Assembly (NCBI GenBank): GCA_964548025.1
Contig: CAZJRI010000024.1
Coordinates: forward strand, 1-47,746
Direction: 5' to 3'
Source: JAHRVQ01 sp964548025
Lineage (GTDB): Bacteria > Pseudomonadota > Gammaproteobacteria > Pseudomonadales > Azotimanducaceae
DNA length: 47,746 bases
Shown here piece after piece: positions 34,625 through 43,464 of the stretch. A model generated the notes under the pieces. That model was not told the origin of the DNA. It did not search any database and saw only the letters and a list, made by a program, of their open reading frames with translations. Both the position numbers and the translations under genes were made by a program. The stretch's first letter is position 1; each line of letters opens with the position of its first letter.

Positions 34625-35434
34625 GTGAGTCGAATTTCTGCCTGTTTTGAACGCCTGGCAAAAGAAAATAGGAAAGCGTTGATTCCCTATATTGTGGCCG
34701 GTGACCCGGTCATGGAGATAACGGTTGATGTCATGCACGAGATGGTTGTCAAAGGTGCAGATATCATTGAGCTTGGAGTACCGTTTTCTGACCCGGAAGC
34801 GGAAGGGCCTGTAATTCAACTGGCACACGAGCGGGCGCTTGCGAACAACACATCTCTTAAAGACACCATTGCCATGGTAGCCCGGTTTCGACAATCGGAT
34901 CAGCAAACACCGGTATTATTGATGGGGTATGTCAATCCAATCGAAGCGATGGGTTACGAAACATTCGCCGGTGCGGCAGGTGCAGCAGGTGTTGATGCAA
35001 CCTTGTTGGTGAACGTGCCACCTGAAGAGGGAGAGCTGCTGGATCAGTCACTTCTCGCTCATGACCTGGATTTTATTTGTTTGCTGGCACCCACGACAAC
35101 TGACGAAAGGGCACAGTTTCTACTCAGCAAGAGCCGGGGTTTTGTCTATTACGTGTCACTGAAAGGCACAACTGGTGCAACAGCAATCAATATGGATGAG
35201 GTTGAACAACGGGTGAACCAGTTAAGGCAGTATTCGTCTATCCCAATGGTTGTTGGTTTTGGAATTAAAGACGGTCCGACTGCGGCAAGGGTTGCATTAT
35301 TTGCAGATGGTTCTGTAGTCGGAACTGCCATTGTCAGTATCTTCGAGGAATTTAAAGATGAGCCGGATCGAATTCCCCAGCAGGTCGGAGAATTAGTTAA
35401 ACAGATGCGCTATGCGATGGACAGTATCGGTTAG
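34625..35434 (+). CDS. trpA: Tryptophan synthase alpha chain, Glu at catalytic position 60
   Basis: 269 residues (E. coli 268), GTG start with GGAG upstream. It cleaves indole-3-glycerol phosphate and channels indole to TrpB. Catalytic Glu49 is in place (IIELGVPFSDP), but the second catalytic residue, Asp60 in E. coli (LADGP), is Glu here (EAEGP) at the same numbered position. Other regions are normal: YYVSLKGTTGATA and VVGFGIKDGPTA. The substitution keeps the carboxylate but lengthens it. The rest is intact, so I take the gene as functional; the effect is a matter for assay. Confidence 0.93.
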   Translation: MSRISACFERLAKENRKALIPYIVAGDPVMEITVDVMHEMVVKGADIIELGVPFSDPEAEGPVIQLAHERALANNTSLKDTIAMVARFRQSDQQTPVLLMGYVNPIEAMGYETFAGAAGAAGVDATLLVNVPPEEGELLDQSLLAHDLDFICLLAPTTTDERAQFLLSKSRGFVYYVSLKGTTGATAINMDEVEQRVNQLRQYSSIPMVVGFGIKDGPTAARVALFADGSVVGTAIVSIFEEFKDEPDRIPQQVGELVKQMRYAMDSIG

Positions 35435-35440
35435 CGGCAT

Positions 35441-36670
35441 ATGAACCTTGCCGAATGGTTGGCGAAAATACAAAAAGTTCATCCCCTCGCATGGGATCTC
35501 GGGCTCGAACGTGTCGGCGAAGTCGGCAGACGCCTGAAGGTGCTAAAACCGGCCAAGACCGTTTTTCTGGTGGCAGGCACGAACGGTAAAGGTTCAACAT
35601 GCGAATATCTGGCTGGTCTGTGCAATGAACTGGGTTTGACCTATGGGAAGACAACTTCTCCTTACCTGCAAAACTACAACGAACAGATCGTCGTGGATGG
35701 CGATAGGGTTGATGATGCAGAGATTGTCTCCGCATTTGAGATAATTGACGAGACCCGAGGTGATATCACACTCACTTATTTTGAATACGGTGCACTTGCC
35801 GCACTTCATATTTTTACACAGAAGCAACTCGATGTTGCCATCGTTGAGATTGGTCTCGGAGGGCGGCTTGATGCGATGAATATCGTTGATGCAGACATCA
35901 GCATCATCACAAGAATTGACGTCGATCATCAGAACTGGCTCGGTGATACCAGGGAAGCTATTGCACGCGAGAAAGCCGGGATATTGCGTACTGATCGACC
36001 CTGTATTTTCGTCGACCCTGATCCACCGGATTCTCTCTTTGAGGAAGTAAAATCCAAACAGGCAATCTGCAATTGTTTAGGACGTGATTTTTTCTATGAC
36101 GCCGGGGTATTGAATATTGATAATAAAGAATTCTTGCTCCGAAACTGTTTGTTACCGGAATCAAGCGCTGTTGCAGCGGTCTGCAGTATGTTGGTCGCAG
36201 GATTCGATCTTGATCAACAGATGGTTGATCAGGCCGTCAGCAAAGCTCGACTGCCAGGGCGCTACCAGATAATTGACGATGGCATCAACCAGAAGACTAT
36301 TCTCGATGTCGCACATAATCCCAACGCGGCAGAGTATCTCCTGAAAAAGTTAAAGGAAGATCGCCTGACTTCCAACAGAGCGGTCGTCGGTATGTACGCC
36401 GACAAGGATATCGGCAAGGTTTTTGAGATACTAAGTCCTGTGATCAGTGAATGGTATCTTTGTGATACGCCTACCGAGCGAGGTGCGAAGTCGGATGAGT
36501 TAGTGACTACTTTATCAGACAGTTGTGGGTTAACCGGTCGGACTTATGATAAAATCTCGAGCGCATACAAAGCGGCGAAAGCGGACTCTAAATCAGACGA
36601 TGTTATTCTTGTATTCGGATCCTTCCCGGTGGTTGCGGCGGTTTTACGCCACCTTGATCTGCCCGTGTAG
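35441..36670 (+). CDS. folC: Folylpolyglutamate / dihydrofolate synthase
   Basis: 409 residues. It adds glutamate to dihydropteroate and to folates. The Mur-ligase-like P-loop is VAGTNGKGSTCEYLAGL; TTSPYLQNYNEQI, the YFEYGALAALHIF stretch, GLGGRLDAMN and the C-terminal LDVAHNPNAAEYL are all typical. It begins six bases after trpA. In Pseudomonas accD lies just before folC; it is absent here and trpA takes its place. Confidence 0.95.
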   Translation: MNLAEWLAKIQKVHPLAWDLGLERVGEVGRRLKVLKPAKTVFLVAGTNGKGSTCEYLAGLCNELGLTYGKTTSPYLQNYNEQIVVDGDRVDDAEIVSAFEIIDETRGDITLTYFEYGALAALHIFTQKQLDVAIVEIGLGGRLDAMNIVDADISIITRIDVDHQNWLGDTREAIAREKAGILRTDRPCIFVDPDPPDSLFEEVKSKQAICNCLGRDFFYDAGVLNIDNKEFLLRNCLLPESSAVAAVCSMLVAGFDLDQQMVDQAVSKARLPGRYQIIDDGINQKTILDVAHNPNAAEYLLKKLKEDRLTSNRAVVGMYADKDIGKVFEILSPVISEWYLCDTPTERGAKSDELVTTLSDSCGLTGRTYDKISSAYKAAKADSKSDDVILVFGSFPVVAAVLRHLDLPV

Positions 36671-36681
36671 ATAGGGATTAA

Positions 36682-37242
36682 GTGGAAGCCAAACTCAAAC
36701 AAAGGGTCGTAGGTGCAGTGGTTCTCACTGCATTGGCCATCATCATATTACCCATGCTTCTAGATGGTTCTGCAGAGGACAGGGCACGGGTCACCCTGGA
36801 CATGCCGGAAGCGCCGAAAATAGCACTCAAAAACCTGACTGTTAACCAGGTAAAACAGACCATGGTTGAAATGGAACAGGAAAGTACAGAGAGGTTGCCA
36901 GTTGATCTGCCGGACCCGGAGCCGCTGACAGATGAGGTGGGTGATAATGAATATCAACTCGACCAGAACAAATTACCTATTAGTTGGACACTGCAGATCG
37001 GGAGTTTCAGACAGCGAGACAATGCCGTGAAACTGAGAAAGGATCTTAGAGAAGCACAATTCAAGACCTATGTATTGGCTGGCGAAACTGCCGAGGGTCA
37101 GGTCTATCGGGTTTTTGTTGGTCCGATGCTGAGTAAGAGTAAACTCATGAATCATGCCAGAAATATTGAGACCCGGTTCAAGATAAAAGGTCAGATTATT
37201 CGATATCAGATTGAAGATGATGTAAATCAACTAAGTGGATAG
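36682..37242 (+). CDS. dedD: SPOR-domain inner-membrane protein, DedD-like
   Basis: 186 residues, GTG start with AGGG upstream. A short N-terminus and one transmembrane helix (VVGAVVLTALAIIILPMLLD) place the rest in the periplasm. A linker is followed by a SPOR domain at about residues 96-182 (WTLQIGSFRQRDNAVKLRKD, YRVFVGPMLSK), which binds denuded glycan at the division site. Order folC, dedD, cvpA, purF is the same as in E. coli and Pseudomonas. Confidence 0.85.
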   Translation: MEAKLKQRVVGAVVLTALAIIILPMLLDGSAEDRARVTLDMPEAPKIALKNLTVNQVKQTMVEMEQESTERLPVDLPDPEPLTDEVGDNEYQLDQNKLPISWTLQIGSFRQRDNAVKLRKDLREAQFKTYVLAGETAEGQVYRVFVGPMLSKSKLMNHARNIETRFKIKGQIIRYQIEDDVNQLSG

Positions 37243-37270
37243 GGTCAGGTATTGAAAATATGGGAATCGA

Positions 37271-37780
37271 GTGTCGTCTATAGCCCTGGTTGACTGGATT
37301 ATTATGGCTGTGCTTGTCTTCTCGACTCTGATAAGCATCGTTCGTGGGTTTGTAAGGGAAGCGCTGTCTCTGGTGACGCTGGTTGCAGCGATGATCATTT
37401 CGAAGGTATTCGGGCCACAGTTGTCAACGCTGCTGACTGATCTCATTGAAGTCGCCGCAATCAGATATGTTGCGGCCTACCTGGGACTTTTTTTCGCTAC
37501 CTTAATTGTTGGCGGATTGATTAATAGTCTTGTGGTAAAGGTTGTTAGCTGGGCCGGACTCTCCGGGATGGATAAAATGCTCGGTATGTTGTTCGGTTTT
37601 GCGCGGGGCGCTCTGATTGTGGTCGTGATTGTTGCAGTGCTTGCGAGGATTGGCATGACGGAAGATATCTGGTGGCAGCAGTCTCTGCTGATTCCTCGAT
37701 TTGTAGAAATCGGTGACTGGCTGCAAATGATCGACTGGGAAAATGCCAATGAAATGCTGCAGCAGGCACAATCAGTCTAA
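37271..37780 (+). CDS. cvpA: CvpA family inner-membrane protein
   Basis: 169 residues, GTG start with GGGA upstream. Four transmembrane segments are seen, near residues 5-23, 30-48, 62-85 and 104-125. VDWIIMAVLVFSTLISIVRG and the middle SWAGLSGMDKMLGMLFGFAR are typical of CvpA. In E. coli CvpA is needed for colicin V export and for bile-salt resistance; the molecular role is not known. It is just upstream of purF, as in many gammaproteobacteria. Confidence 0.9.
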   Translation: MSSIALVDWIIMAVLVFSTLISIVRGFVREALSLVTLVAAMIISKVFGPQLSTLLTDLIEVAAIRYVAAYLGLFFATLIVGGLINSLVVKVVSWAGLSGMDKMLGMLFGFARGALIVVVIVAVLARIGMTEDIWWQQSLLIPRFVEIGDWLQMIDWENANEMLQQAQSV

Positions 37781-37814
37781 TGTTCTATTATTTGATGCAA
37801 ACAGGTGAAACTTT

Positions 37815-39326
37815 ATGTGTGGCATAGTCGGTATAGTGGGTCGAAGTCAGGTCAGTCAGGATCTGTATGATGCTTTGACAATACTTCAGCACAGGGGACA
37901 GGATGCCGCAGGAATTGCCACCTGTGAAGGAGACAAACTGAACCTCAGAAAGCACAATGGGCTGGTTCGTGATGTCTTCAGACAAGGCCATATGGATCTT
38001 CTGAGAGGGAATATGGGTATCGCCCATGTCAGGTATCCCACAGCCGGTAGTTCCAGTTCTGCAGAAGCTCAACCCATGTACGTCAATTCGCCATTTGGAA
38101 TCTGTCTGGCACATAACGGTAACCTTACCAACAAAGACGAGTTGAATGAGGATCTGTTCCGCAGCGACCGGCGGCACATTAATACTTCTTCGGATTCAGA
38201 AGTCCTGCTGAATGTCTTTGCACATGAATTGCAAAGTGTCGCCGGGATAAGACTGGAACCAGAGGAAGTTTTTGATGCAGTGGAGCGTGTTCACGCACGT
38301 GCATTGGGCGCATATGCCGTTGTCGCCATGATCGTTGGTTATGGCATTGTCGGGTTTAGAGACCCGAACGGTATTCGACCGGTTTGTTTTGGAAAAAGAG
38401 AGACCGACACGGGTACCGAATATATGATTGCATCAGAAAGTGTCGCTCTCAGTGTATTGGGTTTTGAGTTTATGAGGGACATCGAACCCGGCGAGGCGGT
38501 CTATATTCAATCGAACGGAAAAATACATACACGGCACTGTACCAGCCACTCGGAATTTCATCCCTGCATATTTGAGCAGGTCTATCTAGCAAGACCGGAC
38601 TCTGTAATTGACGGTATCTCTGTGTACAAGACACGTCTGAAAATGGGAGACAAGCTGGCTGACAAGATTCTGCGCCTCTACCCGGATCATGATATCGACG
38701 TTGTTATTCCCATTCCAGATACATCGTGCACGGCAGCTTTGCCGTTGGCTCATAGACTCAATGTGAAATATCGCGAAGGACTCGTGAAGAACCGCTATAT
38801 CGGCCGAACCTTCATCATGCCGGGGCAACAGCAGCGTGTGCAATCAGTGCGTCGAAAACTGAGTACCGTTGAACTGGAATTCCGGGGTAAGAATGTGCTG
38901 CTGGTGGATGATTCAATCGTTCGTGGAACAACATCAAAGCAAATAGTTCAGATGGCCCGGGATGCTGGTGCGAGAAAAGTCTATATGGCATCTGCGGCGC
39001 CTGCTGTTCGCTACCCCAACGTCTATGGTATAGATATGCCAGCCGCACATGAATTTGTTGCCTTCGGTCATACGGAAGAAGAAATTGCTGACTATCTGGG
39101 GGTTGACTGGCTGGTATACCAGGATCTTGATGACCTGGTTGATTGTGCACTTGGCATTAACAATCGTATCCAGCAATTTGACTGCAGTATTTTCGACGGT
39201 GTCTATATAACGGGTGGGATAGATGAGAGTTATCTAACCCGGCTTGAATCCAAGAGAAACGATGGTGCAAAAATCAAAGATTCGGATGTCGACCAGGAAG
39301 TAATTGAACTCCACAACCAGGCGTAG
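37815..39326 (+). CDS. purF: Amidophosphoribosyltransferase
   Basis: 503 residues (E. coli 505). It makes phosphoribosylamine from PRPP and glutamine, the first committed purine step. The nucleophilic Cys directly follows the initiator Met (MCGIVGIVG), so the start is certain and no long propeptide is made. The glutaminase domain has HVRYPTAGSSSSAEAQP; the PRPP loop is NVLLVDDSIVRGTTSKQIV. AGGTGA precedes the ATG. Confidence 0.97.
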   Translation: MCGIVGIVGRSQVSQDLYDALTILQHRGQDAAGIATCEGDKLNLRKHNGLVRDVFRQGHMDLLRGNMGIAHVRYPTAGSSSSAEAQPMYVNSPFGICLAHNGNLTNKDELNEDLFRSDRRHINTSSDSEVLLNVFAHELQSVAGIRLEPEEVFDAVERVHARALGAYAVVAMIVGYGIVGFRDPNGIRPVCFGKRETDTGTEYMIASESVALSVLGFEFMRDIEPGEAVYIQSNGKIHTRHCTSHSEFHPCIFEQVYLARPDSVIDGISVYKTRLKMGDKLADKILRLYPDHDIDVVIPIPDTSCTAALPLAHRLNVKYREGLVKNRYIGRTFIMPGQQQRVQSVRRKLSTVELEFRGKNVLLVDDSIVRGTTSKQIVQMARDAGARKVYMASAAPAVRYPNVYGIDMPAAHEFVAFGHTEEEIADYLGVDWLVYQDLDDLVDCALGINNRIQQFDCSIFDGVYITGGIDESYLTRLESKRNDGAKIKDSDVDQEVIELHNQA

Positions 39327-39386
39327 AGCGCATTGTAGATCGTTGCCGCTGGGGGAAATTGGTCAGGCTGTCGTTGGTGACCCTAA

Positions 39387-40307
39387 ATGCAAGAAGTTAT
39401 AAAAAATACAATCGATCAGGTCGGGACGATAGTTCTCGGTAAAGAGCACCAGATCAAACTGGCACTGACTTGTCTGATAAGCGGTGGTCACCTTCTAATC
39501 GAAGATTTGCCCGGTATGGGTAAAACAACCCTGTCGCAGACGCTCGCCAGAGCACTTGGGCTTAGTTTCAACCGGATTCAGTTTACCAGCGATCTGCTAC
39601 CTGCCGATATTCTCGGTATCTCTGTATTTGATAAAAACAGCGGTGGATTTACGTTTCACCCCGGTCCCATTTTTAATCAACTCATCCTTGCAGATGAAAT
39701 CAATCGTGCAACCCCGAAGAGCCAGAGTGCACTCCTTGAAGCCATGGAAGAGAGGCAGGTTACAGTCGAGGGAGAGACTCGAATGTTGCCGACGCCATTT
39801 TTTGTTATCGGTACACAGAACCCGAATACACAGGCCGGGACATTTCCATTACCTGAATCGCAACTGGACAGATTTCTGATGCGAATTGAACTGGGTTATC
39901 CTGATCCGGCTGCAGAAAGAACGCTGATGAAAGGTGAAGACCGGCGTGAAGTCATGAAACGGCTTCAGCCCACTATGGATGGCGAGCAACTGACTTTTCT
40001 TCAGGGACTGAGCGCTGATGTTAAGGTTTCAGAAGCCCTGATAGATTACGTTCAACGCCTTGTGCACTATACCCGACAATCACCTGAATTTGCCTATGGT
40101 CTGTCCCCGAGAGGGGCATTGGCGCTACTGGGTTGTGCCAAGAGCTGGGCTTTGATTGATGACCGCAGGCATGTTGTTCCTGAAGATGTTCAGGCTGTCT
40201 TACCGGGTATTGTTGAACACAGGCTAAGGGAAGCTGCAGATTTTACAGGTCATGGCGGCAGTGCTCTGGCACAGAGACTATTAACGAAAGTTGATGTAAT
40301 CGGTTAG
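39387..40307 (+). CDS. MoxR-family AAA+ ATPase
   Basis: 306 residues. Walker A is EDLPGMGKTTLSQTLARAL, Walker B is LILADEINRATPKSQSALLE, sensor 1 is VIGTQNPNTQAGTFPLPESQ, and the arginine-finger region is SQLDRFLMRI. A C-terminal lid follows (YGLSPRGALALLGCAKSW). MoxR ATPases next to DUF58 and TgpA genes are a widespread set, probably acting on the membrane transglutaminase or DUF58 protein. It begins 60 bases after purF and leads a three-gene operon. Confidence 0.92.
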   Translation: MQEVIKNTIDQVGTIVLGKEHQIKLALTCLISGGHLLIEDLPGMGKTTLSQTLARALGLSFNRIQFTSDLLPADILGISVFDKNSGGFTFHPGPIFNQLILADEINRATPKSQSALLEAMEERQVTVEGETRMLPTPFFVIGTQNPNTQAGTFPLPESQLDRFLMRIELGYPDPAAERTLMKGEDRREVMKRLQPTMDGEQLTFLQGLSADVKVSEALIDYVQRLVHYTRQSPEFAYGLSPRGALALLGCAKSWALIDDRRHVVPEDVQAVLPGIVEHRLREAADFTGHGGSALAQRLLTKVDVIG

Positions 40308-40359
40308 CCAAAACCTCCGGCATCGTTTTGAGTCGGGTGGCGATGGCAGGAATAGGCTG

Positions 40360-41361
40360 ATGAGTGATATGACAAACTCAAATGAGGTTGCACCGACGGG
40401 TCGACTCTGGCGTTCCAGAAGATTCAAAGACTGGCTCGATCGTCGAGCGCCGCCTTCTAATTCCGTTACGCTTAACCAAAAAAACATATTTATTCTGCCA
40501 ACCACGCAGGGTCTTTATTTCGCTTTACTCGTCGTCTTTATGATGTTGGCTGGTATCAACTACCAGAACAGCCTGATTTTTGCGCTTGCATTTCTTTTAA
40601 TCAGCATGTTCATGGTGAGTATTCTGCATACCTATCGCAATCTGTCCGGTCTAACGATTCAGGCAGGGCATACCAAATCATCTTTTGCTGGTGAAGATGC
40701 AGAATTTAACGTCATATTGTCCCGACAGGGGAAGCGTACCTACGAAGCGCTGGTCCTGGGCTGGAATCCTGAACTGCTTCAGGGGGCAGACTTACTCGAA
40801 GATGTTGAACAACGAGTTAAATTGTTCGTTGAGACAAAACAACGAGGCATACTGAATCCTGGCAGATTGCTGATTCAGACCTACTATCCGGTGGGCCTTT
40901 TCAGAGCCTGGTCCTGGGTTGACCTGAATATGTCATCACTTGTCTACCCGAGGCCCATAGTAGCAGGGCCATTGCCACTGTCATTAAATGCGGCTGGTGA
41001 AGGTGAAATGTTGCAAAGACAGGGCGTTGACGATTTTCATGGCCTGCGGGTATATCAGGATGGTGATTCCCTTGGTCATATCGCCTGGAAATCATATGCC
41101 AGAACAAATGATCTCCTGGTAAAGGAATTTACCGCCTTTGTTGATCGGCGCATCTGGCTGGACTGGGAATTCTTCAGCGGTATGGACCGTGAGAGCAGAT
41201 TAAGCAGATTGTGTGACTGGGTCCTGCGTTTGTCCCAGACGACCGATGAATACGGATTGAGATTACCCGGTGTCGAGATTGAACCGGCAAATGATCCAGA
41301 TCACAGGGAGAAAGTGCTGAAGGAACTGGCAATGTTTGAATTAGATATACCAGCAGACTGA
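40360..41361 (+). CDS. DUF58 domain membrane protein
   Basis: 333 residues. Two transmembrane helices lie near residues 48-85 (TTQGLYFALLVVFMMLAGIN, then LIFALAFLLISMFMVSIL), with a beta-rich region after them and the DUF58 core at about 205-240 (GVDDFHGLRVYQDGDSLGHI, AWKSYART). A VWA-like fold is known for the C-terminal part, but here it lacks a full MIDAS motif. Between MoxR and TgpA genes it is the middle member of the usual set; stop and next start are one base apart. Function not established. Confidence 0.9.
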   Translation: MSDMTNSNEVAPTGRLWRSRRFKDWLDRRAPPSNSVTLNQKNIFILPTTQGLYFALLVVFMMLAGINYQNSLIFALAFLLISMFMVSILHTYRNLSGLTIQAGHTKSSFAGEDAEFNVILSRQGKRTYEALVLGWNPELLQGADLLEDVEQRVKLFVETKQRGILNPGRLLIQTYYPVGLFRAWSWVDLNMSSLVYPRPIVAGPLPLSLNAAGEGEMLQRQGVDDFHGLRVYQDGDSLGHIAWKSYARTNDLLVKEFTAFVDRRIWLDWEFFSGMDRESRLSRLCDWVLRLSQTTDEYGLRLPGVEIEPANDPDHREKVLKELAMFELDIPAD

Positions 41362-41362
41362 A

Positions 41363-43384
41363 ATGATGATCGGCTACCAGATTCCGAGAAACAGTCTTGC
41401 CTGGATGCTGGCAGCCCAGGCAGCAGTCATTGCGCCTCATATTACTCGTTTGCCGATCTGGGTCACAATGGTCTGTTGTGGCTGTGGATTCTGGCGCGTC
41501 ATGGTATATCAGGGCAGATGGTCTTATCCCGGTCGTTGGGTAAAAGTCAGTTTCGTGCTGGGTGGCCTGATTGGAATCCCGCTTGGCTATCAGAAAATAT
41601 ACGGACTCGAACCGGCAATCGCGCTCCTGATTGTTGCATTTGTACTAAAGTTGCTGGAAATGCATCACAAGCGAGACGCCTATATCGTCATCCTTCTCGC
41701 CTACTTTGTCGCGATAACTGAATTCCTCTTCTTTCAGACGATCCCCTATACGATTTACATGTTTGTTGCAGTCACGATGATTACAGCGGCGCTGATTGGC
41801 CTGCACCAGACAAAATCTCACCTGAGACCGCTTCAGACATTCCGTACTGCAACAATTCTCCTGGGGCAGTCAATTCCCCTGATGATTGTGCTCTTTGTAT
41901 TGTTCCCAAGAATATCGCCATTGTGGACCGTACCTATACCCTCTGACGTGGGAAGAACAGGTGTAACAGACAACATGTCACCAGGCGATATTGCCTTGTT
42001 AACTCAGTCTGACAGCCTGGCATTCAAAGCCACATTCGAATTGCCGCCACCTGCGTTAAGTCGCCTCTATTGGCGGGGATTGGTTCTGTCTGAATTTGAT
42101 GGCAAGACCTGGACCCAGGACCCTCTTTTGCGCAGGACTGTCTGGCGTCATAGACAGAAACTGCCGGGGTGGGTTGATAGTATTGAATACGGCGGCAACA
42201 GCCTTCGGTACGATATCATTCTGGAGCCGACCCAGCAGAACTGGCTGTTCAGTCTTGCCATGCCTGAACTGCCGGAAGACCGGGACCTTGTGATTCTGCA
42301 CGATTACCGCATTGCATCAAGGCTGAAGGTCAGGCAGCGACTGCGATATGAGGTGAACTCGCATCTTGATTACACTCTTGAACGTGAACTCGATGATTTT
42401 TGGCGTTACAGGTATACAAGACTACCTGACACAAGTAATCCGCGTACCAGGACTCTGGCTGAAAGCATGTATGCGCAGTCCGGCTCAGTTGGCGAGTACA
42501 TTAACAACGTTCTTCGAATGTATAACCTCGAAGAATTCGTCTATACGTTAAGACCGCCCCTGCTGGGTGAGAATGGAATTGATGAGTTTATTCATGATTC
42601 GCGGCGCGGATTTTGTGAACACTATGCAGGGTCTTTTGTATTTATGTTAAGAGCAGTTGGTATTCCGGCAAGGATTGTCGTCGGCTACCAGGGAGGTGAA
42701 TACAACCCCAGGGGTAACTACGTTTCTGTCAGGCAGTTCGATGCACATGCCTGGACGGAAGTATGGCTTGAGGGCAGCGGGTGGGTGCGATTCGACCCGA
42801 CCTCTGCTGTTGCACCGGATCGGATTGAGCTTGGCCTCGAAGCGGCCGTTGAAGAAGAAAATACCTTCCTTGCAAATTCACCACTGTCAATTTTCCGTTA
42901 TCGGCAACTGTTGTGGCTGACGGAACTTCGTTTGCAAATAGATGCGATCGGACACTACTGGGATACCTGGGTTGTCGGTTATACCCCTGAAACCCAGATG
43001 AGTCTGCTCCGCAAATATCTCGGCGACGTGAGCCGTCAGCGAATTGGTATGATCATGATAACGGTATTTTTCAGCCTGCTTGCAGTTGTCGGGTTGTTTA
43101 TTCTGATGAAACGCAGCAAGGCGGTGCTGAGACCTGTCGATGAAGAGTATCTGAGGTTCTGTCAGATAATGGAGAAGCGCGGTTATGGTCGCAGGTTTGG
43201 CGAGGGTCCGCTCGATTATGCCCGGCGAATACGAAGAGAAATTCCGGAATACTCGCAAGAAGTCGATGCCATCACTTCGACTTATGTACAGATGAACTAT
43301 ATAGAAACTGAACCACAGGATTATATGGTTCTGAAAAAGGCGATTAGATTATTCAGGTTCAGGACGCTGCTGGCGAACAGGTAG
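41363..43384 (+). CDS. TgpA-type membrane transglutaminase (DUF3488)
   Basis: 673 residues. Residues 1-200 hold several transmembrane helices (DUF3488). A periplasmic transglutaminase-like domain follows, with the Cys-His-Asp triad at Cys418 (RRGFCEHYAGSFVFM), His462 (DAHAWTEVW) and Asp478 (RFDPTSAVAPDRIE). One more helix near residue 565 and a cytoplasmic tail (LDYARRIRREIPEY) end the protein. The Pseudomonas homologue TgpA is essential in P. aeruginosa, with a transglutaminase activity; its substrate in the envelope is not settled. It converges on acnB. Confidence 0.9.
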   Translation: MMIGYQIPRNSLAWMLAAQAAVIAPHITRLPIWVTMVCCGCGFWRVMVYQGRWSYPGRWVKVSFVLGGLIGIPLGYQKIYGLEPAIALLIVAFVLKLLEMHHKRDAYIVILLAYFVAITEFLFFQTIPYTIYMFVAVTMITAALIGLHQTKSHLRPLQTFRTATILLGQSIPLMIVLFVLFPRISPLWTVPIPSDVGRTGVTDNMSPGDIALLTQSDSLAFKATFELPPPALSRLYWRGLVLSEFDGKTWTQDPLLRRTVWRHRQKLPGWVDSIEYGGNSLRYDIILEPTQQNWLFSLAMPELPEDRDLVILHDYRIASRLKVRQRLRYEVNSHLDYTLERELDDFWRYRYTRLPDTSNPRTRTLAESMYAQSGSVGEYINNVLRMYNLEEFVYTLRPPLLGENGIDEFIHDSRRGFCEHYAGSFVFMLRAVGIPARIVVGYQGGEYNPRGNYVSVRQFDAHAWTEVWLEGSGWVRFDPTSAVAPDRIELGLEAAVEEENTFLANSPLSIFRYRQLLWLTELRLQIDAIGHYWDTWVVGYTPETQMSLLRKYLGDVSRQRIGMIMITVFFSLLAVVGLFILMKRSKAVLRPVDEEYLRFCQIMEKRGYGRRFGEGPLDYARRIRREIPEYSQEVDAITSTYVQMNYIETEPQDYMVLKKAIRLFRFRTLLANR

Positions 43385-43464
43385 CGAATAACCGCTAACC
43401 GGTTCGTCAGCCCTTTAATCTATGAAGCTGGTTAATTGACCAATCGTTGTTAGCTAAACTTTGC
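43385..43464. other. Convergent tgpA-acnB spacer
   Basis: Eighty bases between two genes that meet tail to tail. A short hairpin AACCG-CTAAC-CGGTT is at 43390-43404 and a weak dyad TGGT-TAATTG-ACCA lies downstream. Neither is followed by a T-run, so I do not call a terminator. Confidence 0.4.

Noticed and set aside
43390..43404. Terminator hairpin between tgpA and acnB
   Set aside because: Only a five-base-pair stem and no T-run in either direction.
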